From positions 806,001-870,000 of the forward strand of contig CAVXVZ010000005.1 of assembly GCA_963765375.1 (NCBI GenBank): 64,000 bases of DNA, in the 5' to 3' direction. Below the pieces are notes generated by a model. The model saw only the letters and a list, made by a program, of their open reading frames with translations, had not been told where the DNA came from and ran no database searches. The DNA is from Roseiarcus sp963765375 (GTDB taxonomy: Bacteria > Pseudomonadota > Alphaproteobacteria > Rhizobiales > Beijerinckiaceae). Shown here piece by piece: positions 27,543 to 37,065 of the stretch (positions are counted from its first letter, which is position 1; each line of letters begins with the position of its first letter). Position numbers and translations under genes: made by a program.

Positions 27543-28310
27543 TCAGCAGGTTGCGTGCCCGCACTTGTGCACGGAATCAACCTTGTCCTTGAGCTGGTCG
27601 TAACCGACTGCGCCGACCACGACATCCTGTCCGACGACGAAAGTCGGCGTGCCGTTGATCTGCAGCGCATCGGCGAGCTGCATGACTTCGTCGAGACCCG
27701 TCTTGATCTCGGGACTCTGCATGTCCTTGGCGAGCTTGTCCATGTCGAGCCCGAGATCGCGGGCGACCGCGAGCGCCTCGGTCTTGCCGACCGGCCCGTG
27801 AGTCGCGAGCAGCTTGGTGTGGAACGCCCAGAACCTATCTCCCGGCAACTGATTGCGCGCGGCGCCGGCGACCTTCGCCGCCTCGACCGAGCCGGGTCCC
27901 AGCACCGGATAGTCCTTGAGAACCAGCTTGAGATTGGGGTCGTCCTTCATCAGCTTTGTGACGTCCGGCAGGGCGCCCTTGCAGAAGTGGCAATTGTAAT
28001 CGAAGAATTCGACCAGGGTTGCGGTGCCGTTCGGATTGCCAATCGTCGCCTGATATTTCGAGCTGAACAAGGCTCCGGCGTCGCTATTCACCGTCTTCTG
28101 GCGCTCCTCGTCAGCCTGCTGCTTATCGTGCTTGTCGAGCGCCTCGATCGCAGCTCGCAGCACGTCCGGGTTATTGACAAGATAGTCCTTGATGAAAGCG
28201 CCCAATTCCTGCTTCTGCGCCGGCGTGAACTCGTCGGCGCCCGCGGGAGCGGCGAAAATAGCGGTCCCGGCGAACGCGGCGGCGAGGCCAAGGGCGGTGA
28301 TCAGCTTCAT
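27543..28310 (-). CDS. DsbA family periplasmic thiol:disulfide oxidoreductase
   Basis: Secreted thioredoxin-fold protein of 255 residues. A signal peptide (MKLITALGLAAAFAGTAIFA) is followed by a helical N-terminal segment, the catalytic CHFC motif in FFDYNCHFCKG, and the cis-Pro loop NGTPTFVVG. It also has a C-terminal CGHATC pair. The helical region before the thioredoxin domain resembles DsbA/Com1-like proteins with a DsbC/ScsC-like extension. Acts in disulfide bond formation in the periplasm; the electron partner is not encoded nearby. Confidence 0.9.
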   Translation of the reverse strand: MKLITALGLAAAFAGTAIFAAPAGADEFTPAQKQELGAFIKDYLVNNPDVLRAAIEALDKHDKQQADEERQKTVNSDAGALFSSKYQATIGNPNGTATLVEFFDYNCHFCKGALPDVTKLMKDDPNLKLVLKDYPVLGPGSVEAAKVAGAARNQLPGDRFWAFHTKLLATHGPVGKTEALAVARDLGLDMDKLAKDMQSPEIKTGLDEVMQLADALQINGTPTFVVGQDVVVGAVGYDQLKDKVDSVHKCGHATC

Positions 28311-28417
28311 GCGACTCTCCAGACTGCGGCATCAGGCCCAGGGCCAGCGCCCGATTCGTAACCGCCAGCTTGTAGGGCCGACGATTGCAACATTGTTGTG
28401 TCCTCTCAAAGCTGTTC

Positions 28418-29908
28418 TTAGCGGATTTCCGCGACCGTGTCTTCCCGCGCGATGGTGCTGAACCTGGTGACCTCGGCATCAAATTGCAGTTCGACCGTGC
28501 CGGTCGGCCCATGGCGCTGCTTGCCGATGATCACCTCCGCCCGCCCGTGGGCGTTTTCCATCTGCGCCATCCAGTCGATATGCTCTTCCGTACCCGGACG
28601 GGGCTCCTTGTTCTTGAGGTAGTATTCCTCGCGAAAAACGAACAGGACGACGTCGGCGTCCTGTTCGATCGATCCTGATTCGCGCAGGTCCGAGAGCTGC
28701 GGCCGCTTGTCGTCGCGCTGCTCCACCTGTCGCGAGAGCTGGGAGCAGGCGAGGATGGGAACCCCAAGCTCCTTGGCCAGCGCCTTGAGGCCGGTCGTGA
28801 CCTCGGTCAGCTCCTGGACCCGGTTCTCGAGCCGGGACCGCGAGCCTGAGAGCAGCTGAATATAGTCGACCACGAGAAGATCGAGTCCCCTCTGGCGTTT
28901 GAGCCGCCTGGCGCGGGCCGTCAATTGGGCGATCGAAACGCCGCCCGTCTGGTCGATGTAGAACGGGATCTGCTGCATATCTCGGACTGCGTCGGCGACG
29001 CGATGGAAATCGCTCTCGGTGATGTCGCCGCGACGGATCTTGTACGAGGCGACGCCGGATTGCTCGGCGATGATGCGGGTCGCCAGCTGCTCCGCCGACA
29101 TTTCGAGGGAGAAAAAGCCGACCACGCCGCCATTGGCGGCCTCAATCGCGCCGTCGGCGCGCGTTCGCCCCTGATAGGCCTTGGCGATGTTGAAGGCGAT
29201 GTTGGTGGCGAGCGCCGTCTTGCCCATGCCGGGGCGGCCGGCGAGGATTACGAGATCGGACGCTTGCAGGCCGCCCATATAGCGGTCGAGGTCGGTCAGC
29301 CCGGTGGCGATGCCAGAGAGCGAGCCTTCGCGCTCGTACGCGCGGGCGGCCATGTCGACGGCGACTTTCAACGCCTCGGAGAAGCGCTGGAAGCCCCCGT
29401 CGTACCGCCCGGCCTCGGCGATCTGGTACAGGCGCCGCTCGGCCTCCTCGATCTGCTCGCGCGGGCTCGAATTGACCGGCGCGTCGTAGGCGACGTTGAC
29501 GACATCCTCGCCGATCGAAATGAGTTCGCGCCGCATCGCAAGGTCGTAGACGCTACGGCCATAGTCGTAAGCGTTGATGATCGTCGTCGCCTCGCTCGCC
29601 AGGCGGGCGAGATATTGGGGCACGGTGACGCCGCCGAGATCATGATCGCCAAGGAACGTCTTGAGGGTCACCGGCGTCGCCAGCTTGCCGGCCCGGATCA
29701 GCGATCCCGCGACCTCGAATATGCGGCGATGCATTTCCTCGACGAAATGCTCGCTCCTGAGGAAGTCCGAGACACGGTCGAACGCGTCATTGTTGATGAG
29801 GATCGCGCCCAACAGCGCCTGTTCGGCCTCGAGATTGTGGGGCGGCGTGCGGTAGGAGCGTTCTTGCGGCTGTGTCTGGCGTTGCGCAAATTGTTCGATC
29901 GTCGCCAT
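28418..29908 (-). CDS. dnaB: Replicative DNA helicase DnaB
   Basis: Hexameric helicase that unwinds DNA at the replication fork. The 496-residue product has the N-terminal DnaB domain (about 20-125, PPHNLEAEQALLGAIL), then the RecA-like core with Walker A GRPGMGKTAL (residues 224-233), FFSLEMSAEQLA, Walker B LLVVDYIQLL and the arginine-finger region. A GAT-type loop SDLRESGSIEQDADVV is also conserved. No intein is present. Confidence 0.97.
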   Translation of the reverse strand: MATIEQFAQRQTQPQERSYRTPPHNLEAEQALLGAILINNDAFDRVSDFLRSEHFVEEMHRRIFEVAGSLIRAGKLATPVTLKTFLGDHDLGGVTVPQYLARLASEATTIINAYDYGRSVYDLAMRRELISIGEDVVNVAYDAPVNSSPREQIEEAERRLYQIAEAGRYDGGFQRFSEALKVAVDMAARAYEREGSLSGIATGLTDLDRYMGGLQASDLVILAGRPGMGKTALATNIAFNIAKAYQGRTRADGAIEAANGGVVGFFSLEMSAEQLATRIIAEQSGVASYKIRRGDITESDFHRVADAVRDMQQIPFYIDQTGGVSIAQLTARARRLKRQRGLDLLVVDYIQLLSGSRSRLENRVQELTEVTTGLKALAKELGVPILACSQLSRQVEQRDDKRPQLSDLRESGSIEQDADVVLFVFREEYYLKNKEPRPGTEEHIDWMAQMENAHGRAEVIIGKQRHGPTGTVELQFDAEVTRFSTIAREDTVAEIR

Positions 29909-30136
29909 GGCGGTGAGCGCGTCTTTCGTGTTCAGGGGTTGGTCGCGAACGCATGCCGAAACGAATCACACGCAACGAGACTTATCCGCAGACTGCGGCT
30001 GCAAGGGGGTCATCCTTGCTCCCAAATGAGTCGAACCGCCAGACCGGAGGCGGCGACGCGCAGCGAAAAAAAAATAACAGTGGGGAGAATCGCGATGCGA
30101 CCTTGACGACCCCTTGCGCCTGTCCAAACCCGCGTT

Positions 30137-31108
30137 TCAAGCGCAGACGAGCTTCTTCGCCTCGGCGTATTCGCGGGCGAGCCTCGCAACGAGCTCGGCC
30201 ACCGGCTGCACGGCTTTGACGGCGCCGATCCCCTGGCCGCTTCCCCAGATGTCGCGCCAGGCCTTCGCTTCCTTAGCTCCCGACGAGCCTCGGGAGGCGA
30301 AATTCATCGCCTTGGCCTCGCCTTGCGGCAGGCTGTCCGGGTCGAGTCCGGACTTGACGATCGATGGCCTCAGATAGTTGCCGAAAATGCCGGTGAAGTA
30401 GGTTGATCCAATGATGTCGGAGGCGTCGCCGTCGACGATCGCCTGCTTATAATCTTCGATCGCGCGCGCTTCCGGCGTCGCGACAAAAGCCGAGCCGATA
30501 TAGGCGAGATCGGCACCCATCACCTGCGCGGCGAGAACAGCCCGCCCGGTCGCGATCGCGCCCGAGAGCAGCAACGGTCCGTCGAACCATTCCCGGATGT
30601 CCTGGATGAGCGCGAATGGCGAGGTCGAGCCGGCGTGGCCGCCCGCGCCGGCCGCGACGGCGATCAACCCGTCGGCGCCCTTTTCGATCGCCTTGTGGGC
30701 GAAGCGGTTGTTGATGATGTCATGCAGCGTCAGGCCGCCATAGCCGTGCACGGCCGCGTTGACGTCCTCGCGGGCGCCGAGCGACGTGATGACGATCGGC
30801 GCCTTCCACTTGACCGTCAGCGCCATATCCTCCTCGAGCCGCGCGTTGGACTTGTGGACGATCTGGTTGACCGCGAAGGGGGCGGCGGGGCTTTCTGGAT
30901 GGGCGCGGTCATGCGCGGCCAGCGCCTCGGCGATTTCGTGCAGCCATTCGTCGAGCTGGGAAATGGGCCGGGCGTTGAGCGCGGGAAAGGCGCCGACGAT
31001 TCCGGCCTTGCATTGGGCGATCACCAGCGCCGGATGCGAGATGATGAACAACGGCGCGCCGACGACAGGCAGTCTGAGCTTGTCACTGAGAACGGTCGGC
31101 AGCGCCAT
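30137..31108 (-). CDS. Nitronate monooxygenase family FMN enzyme
   Basis: TIM-barrel flavoprotein of the 2-nitropropane dioxygenase family, 323 residues, oxidising alkyl nitronates to carbonyl compounds and nitrite. FMN-site phrases are VVGAPLFIIS at the N-terminus, AVAAGAGGHAG in the middle and SGAIATGRAVLAAQVMGADLAYIGSAF, which is quoted here only in part as LLSGAIATGRAV. The start at MALPTVLSDKL removes a non-homologous 41-residue extension. Some relatives act as enoyl reductases instead, so substrate is uncertain. Confidence 0.88.
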   Translation of the reverse strand: MALPTVLSDKLRLPVVGAPLFIISHPALVIAQCKAGIVGAFPALNARPISQLDEWLHEIAEALAAHDRAHPESPAAPFAVNQIVHKSNARLEEDMALTVKWKAPIVITSLGAREDVNAAVHGYGGLTLHDIINNRFAHKAIEKGADGLIAVAAGAGGHAGSTSPFALIQDIREWFDGPLLLSGAIATGRAVLAAQVMGADLAYIGSAFVATPEARAIEDYKQAIVDGDASDIIGSTYFTGIFGNYLRPSIVKSGLDPDSLPQGEAKAMNFASRGSSGAKEAKAWRDIWGSGQGIGAVKAVQPVAELVARLAREYAEAKKLVCA

Positions 31109-31227
31109 CGATGTCCCCGGGGTTGGTTGGTCGCCCGCGCGATGCTCCGGCGGGCGCTCGCGATCCGCGTAATCGTTCGGACATAAACCAAACGAGGCGC
31201 CGGGGACAAGGCCGGGCCTTGATGCGC

Positions 31228-32091
31228 TCATCTGTGTTCAGTCAACCACGCGCAAACTTGCTTTCCCCCTCCGCTCCGTCCGAGAGTTTGCGCCAGCCAC
31301 GGCAGCAGCGTCCGGGCTTCGTCGATGAGCATATGCGGCGGATTGACGACGAGAAGGCCAGCGCGCCTCAGTGGCTCCTGGCCATGCGGGCCGATCGGAC
31401 CTGGACCCACGTCGAGCTCCAGCCTCAGGATGCTTGGCGCGCCGAGTGCCGCGACCGCGTTGAGAAAACGGGGGTCGGCTCGGGCGTCGCGGATCGGACG
31501 CCAGACGATGTAAGTCCCGGTCGGCCATTTCCTCAGCGCCCGCTCGAGCGCGCGCATGATGCTTTCCGCCTCCCCGGGGACCTCGAACGGCGGGTCGATC
31601 AGGACGACGCCGCGGCGCTCCTTGGGCGGCAGATAGGCGTTGAGCGCGACGTAGCCGTCCGTGCCGACGATGCTGAGCCGCCCATCGCGCCCGAGCCTGG
31701 CGACCAGCGCCTCGCGTTCTTCCGGGTTTGCTTCGCAAAGCGCGATACGATCCTTCGCGCGCATGAGGGTTTGGGCGATCGCCGGCGACCCCGGATAAGA
31801 CAGGGGCCGGCCTTCGGAATCGTGCGGACCGACGGCTTCAAGATAGGGTCGCAAGAGCTCGCTGACCGGCGCCGGCGGGCGCGCCGTCAGGACGCGCGCG
31901 ATCCCCTCGCGCCATTCCGGCGAGCGCCTCGCCTCGACTTCCGAAAGATCATATCGTCCCGCCCCGGCGTGAGTGTCGATGAAGCGGAACGGCGCCTGCT
32001 TGCGTTTGAGGTAAACGAGGAGGCGCGCCAGGACCGCGTGCTTCAAGACGTCGGCGAAATTGCCGGCATGAAAGGCATGGCGATAGTTCAC
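31228..32091 (-). CDS. rlmJ: 23S rRNA (adenine(2030)-N6)-methyltransferase RlmJ
   Basis: Methylates A2030 of 23S rRNA. The N-terminal signature YRHAFHAGNFADVLKHAVL is intact, followed by FIDTHAGAGRYDL (SAM-binding motif I) and the catalytic DPPFE motif in VVLIDPPFEVPGE. A GTG start is chosen because it places the tyrosine of the signature at residue 3, as in the family, giving 287 residues. The upstream frame is open but overlaps the RNase T2 gene region without homology. Confidence 0.93.
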   Translation of the reverse strand: MNYRHAFHAGNFADVLKHAVLARLLVYLKRKQAPFRFIDTHAGAGRYDLSEVEARRSPEWREGIARVLTARPPAPVSELLRPYLEAVGPHDSEGRPLSYPGSPAIAQTLMRAKDRIALCEANPEEREALVARLGRDGRLSIVGTDGYVALNAYLPPKERRGVVLIDPPFEVPGEAESIMRALERALRKWPTGTYIVWRPIRDARADPRFLNAVAALGAPSILRLELDVGPGPIGPHGQEPLRRAGLLVVNPPHMLIDEARTLLPWLAQTLGRSGGGKQVCAWLTEHR

Positions 32092-32137
32092 GATCGACAA
32101 ACCCGCTGAAATCCCGGCACGAACCGGCGCCGTGCGC

Positions 32138-32812
32138 TCACCGCACCGGCGCGACCGCGATCGAGCTCCGCTGGCAGCTGTGCCGCGCGACTTTGCGGCA
32201 GATTGCGTAGGACGAGAGGTCCTTCGCAATGCAGAAGCGGACGTCCATGAGTTCGCCGTTGCTGCACGTGACGGCCATGTTGTCGGAACGCAAATTCGCG
32301 TTCGCGACGATGAAGGCCTGCTCGATGTCGCTCGGCGAAAGATGCAATGGCTGGCGCGGGGCCTGCAGCATCGAGGGGATGACGAGCCGTTGGCGCACGT
32401 TGCGTACGGTGGCGAAATAGTCGTGCGCGCTCAGTCCCGTGCAGGTTCCATGCTTGCGATATTCATAGGCCGCGAGGTTGTCGTTCGGGTAGAGGCCATG
32501 CTCGTCGGCCAAGTCTGCCAGGGTAGCGTCCTTGCCCTGGCACGCCTCGGGGTTGGGGCGGTAATCGTTGTCCGGCCACAGGCCGTGGACGACAAAGCCG
32601 TCGCCCGACCCGGCCGCGCACTCACTGGAGGACGTATCCTGACCGCCGAGGTCGCAGAAGCCGGGGGCCCAGGACAACGTCATCACGTAATAGTCGAACG
32701 GCGTGCTCGCGACCGGGGGGGCGGCTTGGGTGGCCGTCTGGGCGACAGCCGCGATCGGCGCGCCGATCAGGGCGAGCGCGAAACTGATGACCTTGACCGG
32801 GAACCGTCCCAT
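32138..32812 (-). CDS. Secreted ribonuclease T2 family protein
   Basis: Periplasmic or extracellular acid endoribonuclease of 224 residues. A signal peptide of about 24 residues (MGRFPVKVISFALALIGAPI) precedes the mature domain. Both catalytic segments are present: CAS I in FVVHGLWPDNDY and CAS II in YEYRKHGTCTG. Cys residues placed around them fit the T2 disulfide pattern. It shares orientation with the hypothetical secreted gene just upstream and is separated from it by 26 bases. Confidence 0.9.
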   Translation of the reverse strand: MGRFPVKVISFALALIGAPIAAVAQTATQAAPPVASTPFDYYVMTLSWAPGFCDLGGQDTSSSECAAGSGDGFVVHGLWPDNDYRPNPEACQGKDATLADLADEHGLYPNDNLAAYEYRKHGTCTGLSAHDYFATVRNVRQRLVIPSMLQAPRQPLHLSPSDIEQAFIVANANLRSDNMAVTCSNGELMDVRFCIAKDLSSYAICRKVARHSCQRSSIAVAPVR

Positions 32813-32838
32813 CGCGACGCCCCGCCTTCTCGCGTCAC

Positions 32839-33363
32839 TCAGTCGCGCGCCTTGAGGCCGTATTCGCCTAGCCATTTGTACTGGCCGATCTCGCGCTCGA
32901 TGATGGGGCGAAGGGTGTGGCAGGCGGGCGCATAGGCGAAGTTCGGGTCGAGGCCGACGACGCACCATTCGACGCCCCAGGTCAGCCCCATGAGGCCGAA
33001 AGCCGACACGACATTATAGATGACGGTTCGGTCCTTCGAGTCGCTCATGGCGGCGCGGGCGATGCAATAGCGACGCGGGATATAGGCGAGGCCATTGGCT
33101 CGGAAGCCGATTTCCCGCACTCGGTCGAAGCCGGCAATCGCCAGCTGTGGATTCCAGAACTCCCGCTGCGTCTGCGCGAACCGCCCGCTGATCGTCGACA
33201 GTACGCCGCCGTCGTCGCAGGCGGGCATGTTGGCGAAAAACGGGGCCCAACGCGCCTCGGCTGGGACGTCGTATTGATTGAGCTCGGCCGGGCCGCCCGC
33301 GGCGCGCGCGAGTGTGATGAGAAGGAGAAAGGCCAGCAGGCCGAAGATCGCCCTGTTCAACAC
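32839..33363 (-). CDS. Secreted protein of unknown function
   Basis: Not recognised. The 174-residue product has a clean signal peptide (MLNRAIFGLLAFLLLITLARA) and a mature region with about four to five Cys (MPACDD, RRYCIARA, VEWCVVGL, APACHTLR), suggesting a disulfide-stabilised periplasmic protein. A GTG start is chosen because AGGGGAG lies upstream and the signal peptide begins there. It sits directly upstream of the RNase T2 gene, so the two may be cotranscribed. Confidence 0.7.
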   Translation of the reverse strand: MLNRAIFGLLAFLLLITLARAAGGPAELNQYDVPAEARWAPFFANMPACDDGGVLSTISGRFAQTQREFWNPQLAIAGFDRVREIGFRANGLAYIPRRYCIARAAMSDSKDRTVIYNVVSAFGLMGLTWGVEWCVVGLDPNFAYAPACHTLRPIIEREIGQYKWLGEYGLKARD

Positions 33364-33507
33364 GGTTGCTCCCCTCTGGCGGATCGAAACCTTGCCCGCG
33401 CCCGAATCTTGGCGATCGTCACAATGGGGCGCGCCGACCGGCAAATCAAGCGCCGGCGCCAAAGCCCGCCCTCGCGGCCTCACCTGCCCAAGCGGGAGGC
33501 CGACGCG

Positions 33508-33996
33508 TCAAGAGAGGCGATTCTTGAGGTCGCCAATCTCGCGCCCCACGAGATCGGCGCCGGCGGGACCGTGCATCTGGTCGACGAGGATGATTTCCGC
33601 GGCCTTGGCGGCATGGTCCGCCGCGGCGGCGCGCACCTCCGCGGTCGCCTGGGCTTCGGCAAGAGCGATCTTATCCTCGGCCTGCTTGGTGCGCCGGGCA
33701 ATGAATTCCTTCAAGCGTTCGGCTGCCTCGACGGCCAACTGCTCGGCTTGCGCGCGCGCCTCGGCAACGATCGAGGCGGCGTTGGCTTCCGCTTCGGCGG
33801 TCTTCTTCTCGAAACTCGCCAACAGCGCGGTCGCTTCTTCGCGCAACTTCACCGCCTGGGCAAGCTCGGCCGCGATCGCCTCGCCGCGCGCATCGAGCGC
33901 CTTCAGAACGATGCGATGGGCGCCGAAATAGATGAGGACGCCAACGAAGACGAGGAACCCGAGAAGGACGAAAAACTCCGCGTCGAATTCCATCAT
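33508..33996 (-). CDS. atpF: F0F1 ATP synthase subunit b
   Basis: Peripheral-stalk subunit of ATP synthase, 162 residues. One N-terminal membrane helix (about 7-25, FFVLLGFLVFVGVLIYFG) is followed by a long charged coiled coil rich in Ala, Glu and Lys. It overlaps the b' gene by four bases and is last in the F0 operon. The F1 genes are not in the window. Confidence 0.95.
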   Translation of the reverse strand: MMEFDAEFFVLLGFLVFVGVLIYFGAHRIVLKALDARGEAIAAELAQAVKLREEATALLASFEKKTAEAEANAASIVAEARAQAEQLAVEAAERLKEFIARRTKQAEDKIALAEAQATAEVRAAAADHAAKAAEIILVDQMHGPAGADLVGREIGDLKNRLS

Positions 33997-34568
33997 GCGG
34001 CTCCGCTGAGCGCCTTGACCGAATTGATCGCGGCCGCGACCGCCGCGGGATCGGCCGGGCGTCCCGCCAGGCGCTCGACGATCGCCGCGGCAGCCTCGCG
34101 GGCGACCTCGGCGACATTGGTCATCGCCTCGGAACGCGTCGCAGCGATCTCACGCTCGGAGACGGCCAGCTTGGCCGCGAGCTCGTCCTCGAGCACCTTG
34201 CGCTTGGCCTGGGCGTCGGCTGCGGCCGCATCGCGCGCCGCCTGTGCCACGGTCTGCGCCTTCGCGCGCGCTTCGGCCAATGTCTTTTCGTGCGCGGCCG
34301 CGGCGGCGTCGGCCCTCTGCTGCATCGCAGTCGCCTCATCGAGGTCGCGCGCGATTTGCTTCTTGCGGCCGTCGATCACCGCCCCGAGCTGAGGCAAGCC
34401 GCGCTTGGACATGTACCAATAGAGGAACCCGAACGCGATCGCGAACCAGACGAGCTGCGAGGGAAACGTGCTCGGGTCGAACGGCGGAAAGTTCGCATGC
34501 GCGCCGCCTTCCTGACCCACCTGCGTCTGAGTTGTGTCGGCGGGCGTCGATTGCGCCGGCTGTGCCAT
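33993..34568 (-). CDS. atpF': F0F1 ATP synthase subunit b'
   Basis: The second, divergent b-type stalk subunit found in alphaproteobacteria and phototrophs, 191 residues. After a 30-residue Thr/Gln/Pro-rich N-terminus, the segment PSQLVWFAIAFGFLYWYMS anchors it in the membrane, and a coiled coil of alternating Ala and charged residues follows. The gene lies 81 bases downstream of atpE and overlaps atpF. Confidence 0.95.
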   Translation of the reverse strand: MAQPAQSTPADTTQTQVGQEGGAHANFPPFDPSTFPSQLVWFAIAFGFLYWYMSKRGLPQLGAVIDGRKKQIARDLDEATAMQQRADAAAAAHEKTLAEARAKAQTVAQAARDAAAADAQAKRKVLEDELAAKLAVSEREIAATRSEAMTNVAEVAREAAAAIVERLAGRPADPAAVAAAINSVKALSGAA

Positions 34569-34649
34569 TGCGGATCCTTAAGATAGGTAAGGAACCGGGA
34601 AGGCGCTGCACGCGCTTCCCCTTCGAGCATCGGAACGAGGTCTCAAGCG

Positions 34650-34889
34650 TCAAACCGCGAACAGCAAGAGGAATGCGATCAGTAGCGCGAAAATGCCCAG
34701 CGCTTCGGTCACCGCGAAACCGAAGATCAGCCGGCCGAATTGGCCTTCGACCGCCGACGGGTTGCGCAAGGCGCCGTTCAGGAACTGGCCGAATAGCGTG
34801 CCGACGCCAATGCCGGCGGCGCCCGTTCCGATGGCGGCGAGGCCGGCGCCAACATATTTGGCGGCGATGGCGAGCTCATGCGGTTCCAT
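34650..34889 (-). CDS. atpE: F0F1 ATP synthase subunit c
   Basis: Ring-forming proteolipid of 79 residues with two membrane helices. The first is Gly/Ala-rich (AIGTGAAGIGVGTLFGQF). The polar loop reads RNPSAVEGQ, and the proton-carrying acid is the Glu in FAVTEALGIFALL. No Na+-binding signature is apparent, so it should be H+-coupled. Confidence 0.97.
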   Translation of the reverse strand: MEPHELAIAAKYVGAGLAAIGTGAAGIGVGTLFGQFLNGALRNPSAVEGQFGRLIFGFAVTEALGIFALLIAFLLLFAV

Positions 34890-34937
34890 TCGGTACTCCT
34901 ATTTCGCTGGCGAATATTCGTTTTTTCGGGTTGGAGG

Positions 34938-35706
34938 TCAGTGACCGGGGTGAAGCGCGTCGTTGAGGTACATGCAGGTCAGCATGGCGAACACATAAGC
35001 CTGCAGGAACACGACCAAGAGTTCGAGGGCGTCAAGCCCAATGGTGGCGACAAAGGGCAAGAGGGCGAGCGCCTTGACCGCCGCGCCGGCCCCGAGCAGC
35101 ATCACCACGAAGCTGCCGAACACATTGAGGGTGATGTGTCCGGCGAGCATGTTGGCGAACAGGCGCACCGAATGGCTGACCGGGCGCGACAAAAACGAAA
35201 CGATCTCGATCGCCACCACAAGCGGCAGAATATAGATCGGGACTCCCGGGGGGACGAACAGCTTGAAGAAGTGGACGCCGTGCTCGCTTACGCCGATGAC
35301 GACGACGGTGAAAAACACGATCAGCGCCAGGGCGGCGGTGATGACGATATGGCTGGTCACCGCCATCGAATAGGGGATGAAGCCGATCAGGTTGGCGAGC
35401 AGGACGAAAAAGAAGATCGAGAACACGAACGGGAAAAACCGCATGCCGGCCTCGCCGGCGGCGGAGCGCACCATGCCCGCGATAAACTCGTAAGCCATCT
35501 CAGCCATGGCCTGCATGCGGCCTGGCACGCCGGGGCCGCCGCGCGCGCCGAGCGCGACCAGAAGGCAGGCGATCGCCACCGCCAGCAACATATAGAGGCC
35601 GGAATTGGTCAGCGAGACGTCGTGGCCTGCGACCTGAATCGAGATGACCGGGTGGATGGAGAATTGGTGGATCGGATCGATCGCCGGTCCCGACTTCTGT
35701 CGCCAC
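34938..35706 (-). pseudogene. atpB: F0F1 ATP synthase subunit a, apparent frameshift near the start
   Basis: Proton-channel subunit a. From 35591 downward the frame is intact and typical, including TFVFSI-type helices and the essential Arg region LSRPVSHSVRLFANMLAGH. The expected N-terminus is split: a GTG at 35706, five bases after the atpI stop, opens MATE, while the conserved continuation SGPAIDPIHQFSIHP lies one base over. Removing one base from the GAAGTCGGG stretch (about 35691-35700) joins them. Subunit a should be essential for oxidative phosphorylation, so a base-call error is a strong alternative to a real lesion. Confidence 0.9.
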
Positions 35707-35711
35707 GTCCT

Positions 35712-36176
35712 CTAGTCCTCGTCGTCGTCCGCCACGTCGGCGGCTCCGCGCCCCCCCAACGAGGCGTCCCGTTTGGCCCCGGAAGCCGAGCGCCGCACGT
35801 CTTTATCCGGCGAGTTCGAGCGAGACAAGGGCGAATTGCGGTTCAATGACGCCGCTTTGGGCGAAGTCAGCCGAATCACGTTCCACACCCCCGCCGCGAC
35901 GCCGATGAGGAAAAATACAATCAGAAACGCAGGATTAGTGCCGAGCGCGCGGTCGAGAGCCCAGCCAATCCCCAGGCCGACGATGACGGCCGAGACGAAC
36001 TCGCTGCCGGCCCGCAGGCCAAGCGACATCGCCGATCCGACCCCGTCTGGCTTCACCTCCCGCTTGGGCTCGGGAGACGGCGGCGGCGCGGCCCGGCCTT
36101 TGAGCTCTCCCGACAGCCGATCGAGGCGCGCGCGCAGCGCGGCTGGGTCGTCGCGATCTTCGGGGTCCGAACCCAT
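35712..36176 (-). CDS. atpI: ATP synthase protein I (AtpI)
   Basis: Small membrane protein that assists c-ring assembly and may handle Mg2+. The 154-residue product has a hydrophilic N-terminus (MGSDPEDRDDPAALRARLDR) and the AtpI core with two helices, AVIVGLGIGWALDRALG and AFLIVFFLIGVAAGVWNVIR. A long charged, Ser- and Asp-rich tail follows. It heads the atpIBEF'F cluster. Confidence 0.88.
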   Translation of the reverse strand: MGSDPEDRDDPAALRARLDRLSGELKGRAAPPPSPEPKREVKPDGVGSAMSLGLRAGSEFVSAVIVGLGIGWALDRALGTNPAFLIVFFLIGVAAGVWNVIRLTSPKAASLNRNSPLSRSNSPDKDVRRSASGAKRDASLGGRGAADVADDDED

Positions 36177-36309
36177 GGCTTGAGGTCTCGCTTTTGGCGC
36201 TGGATGGTAGCATTGATGAGAGGGACCGATAAGGCCGAGGAGGTTGGCCGCTTGACCGGCCTTGGGGCATGGGGCAAGGCGGCCCCGTCCCAACTCGAAA
36301 TGCTTCCGC

Positions 36310-37065
36310 ATGCCGAAATTGCCTTCTCCGCCAAAGACCGACAGGGCGTCTGGACCCTCGTCCAAATCGCCGTCCTCGCCAACCCCCGGAGGGCCGATCG
36401 GAAAGGCTTCTACCGGATTCTGGAAGACCTTTGCGCACAGGCCGCGGCTCCTCATGGGTGCCGCCCTGATGATCGCGTCCTACATCGCTTTGCAGCTCGG
36501 CGTTGATATCCGCGAGGCGACGCGGCTCCTTGTCGCCTGGAACGTCGGGGCATGGGCCTTCCTCATGCTGATTCTGCACATGGCCATGGACCCGAGGCGC
36601 GACGCGCGCGTCCAGTCGCGGCCTGAGGACGAGAACCAGTGGGTGCTGGTGGTCTTAGGCGTCGTCGCAGCGGTCGCCGCCATCGCCGCGATCGTCTGGG
36701 AGCTCGGCCCGGTGAAGAACATGAGCGGCTGGCCGAAGGCCGGGCATCTGGCGCTGGTCGGCTTGACCGTGCTCAGCGCCTGGACCTTCCTGCAGGTGAT
36801 GTTCGGGCTGCATTACGCCGGCGTCTACTTCAAACCCAAGAAGGGCGGGATTCACGCCGGCCTCGAGTTTCCGGGGACGCCCCAGCCCGGGTGGATGGAA
36901 TTCTTCTATCAGGCCTTCGTCATCGGCTGCACATTCGCCTCGTCGGACGTCAATGTGACCTCGATGCGGATGCGGCGGATCGTCGTCATTCAGGGCGCGG
37001 TCGGGTTCTTCTTCAACGCCATTATCCTCGCGCTGACCATCAACGTCACCGCGAACCTGTTCTAG
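36310..37065 (+). CDS. DUF1345 family membrane protein
   Basis: Five-helix membrane protein of unknown function with the family hallmarks: a short HRPRLL lead-in before the first helix, FGLHYAGVYFKPKKGGIHAG in the middle, and the C-terminal block FVIGCTFASSDVNVTSMRMRR before the last helix. The 251-residue reading starts at an ATG without a clear ribosome-binding site. The first 45 residues are Pro/Ser-rich and not family-like, so the true start is uncertain. Transcribed divergently from atpI. Confidence 0.82.
   Translation: MPKLPSPPKTDRASGPSSKSPSSPTPGGPIGKASTGFWKTFAHRPRLLMGAALMIASYIALQLGVDIREATRLLVAWNVGAWAFLMLILHMAMDPRRDARVQSRPEDENQWVLVVLGVVAAVAAIAAIVWELGPVKNMSGWPKAGHLALVGLTVLSAWTFLQVMFGLHYAGVYFKPKKGGIHAGLEFPGTPQPGWMEFFYQAFVIGCTFASSDVNVTSMRMRRIVVIQGAVGFFFNAIILALTINVTANLF

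Noticed and set aside
30060..30110. Run of nine to ten A/T before the nitronate monooxygenase stop considered as a terminator
   Set aside because: No stable GC-rich stem directly precedes the T-tract on the relevant strand.
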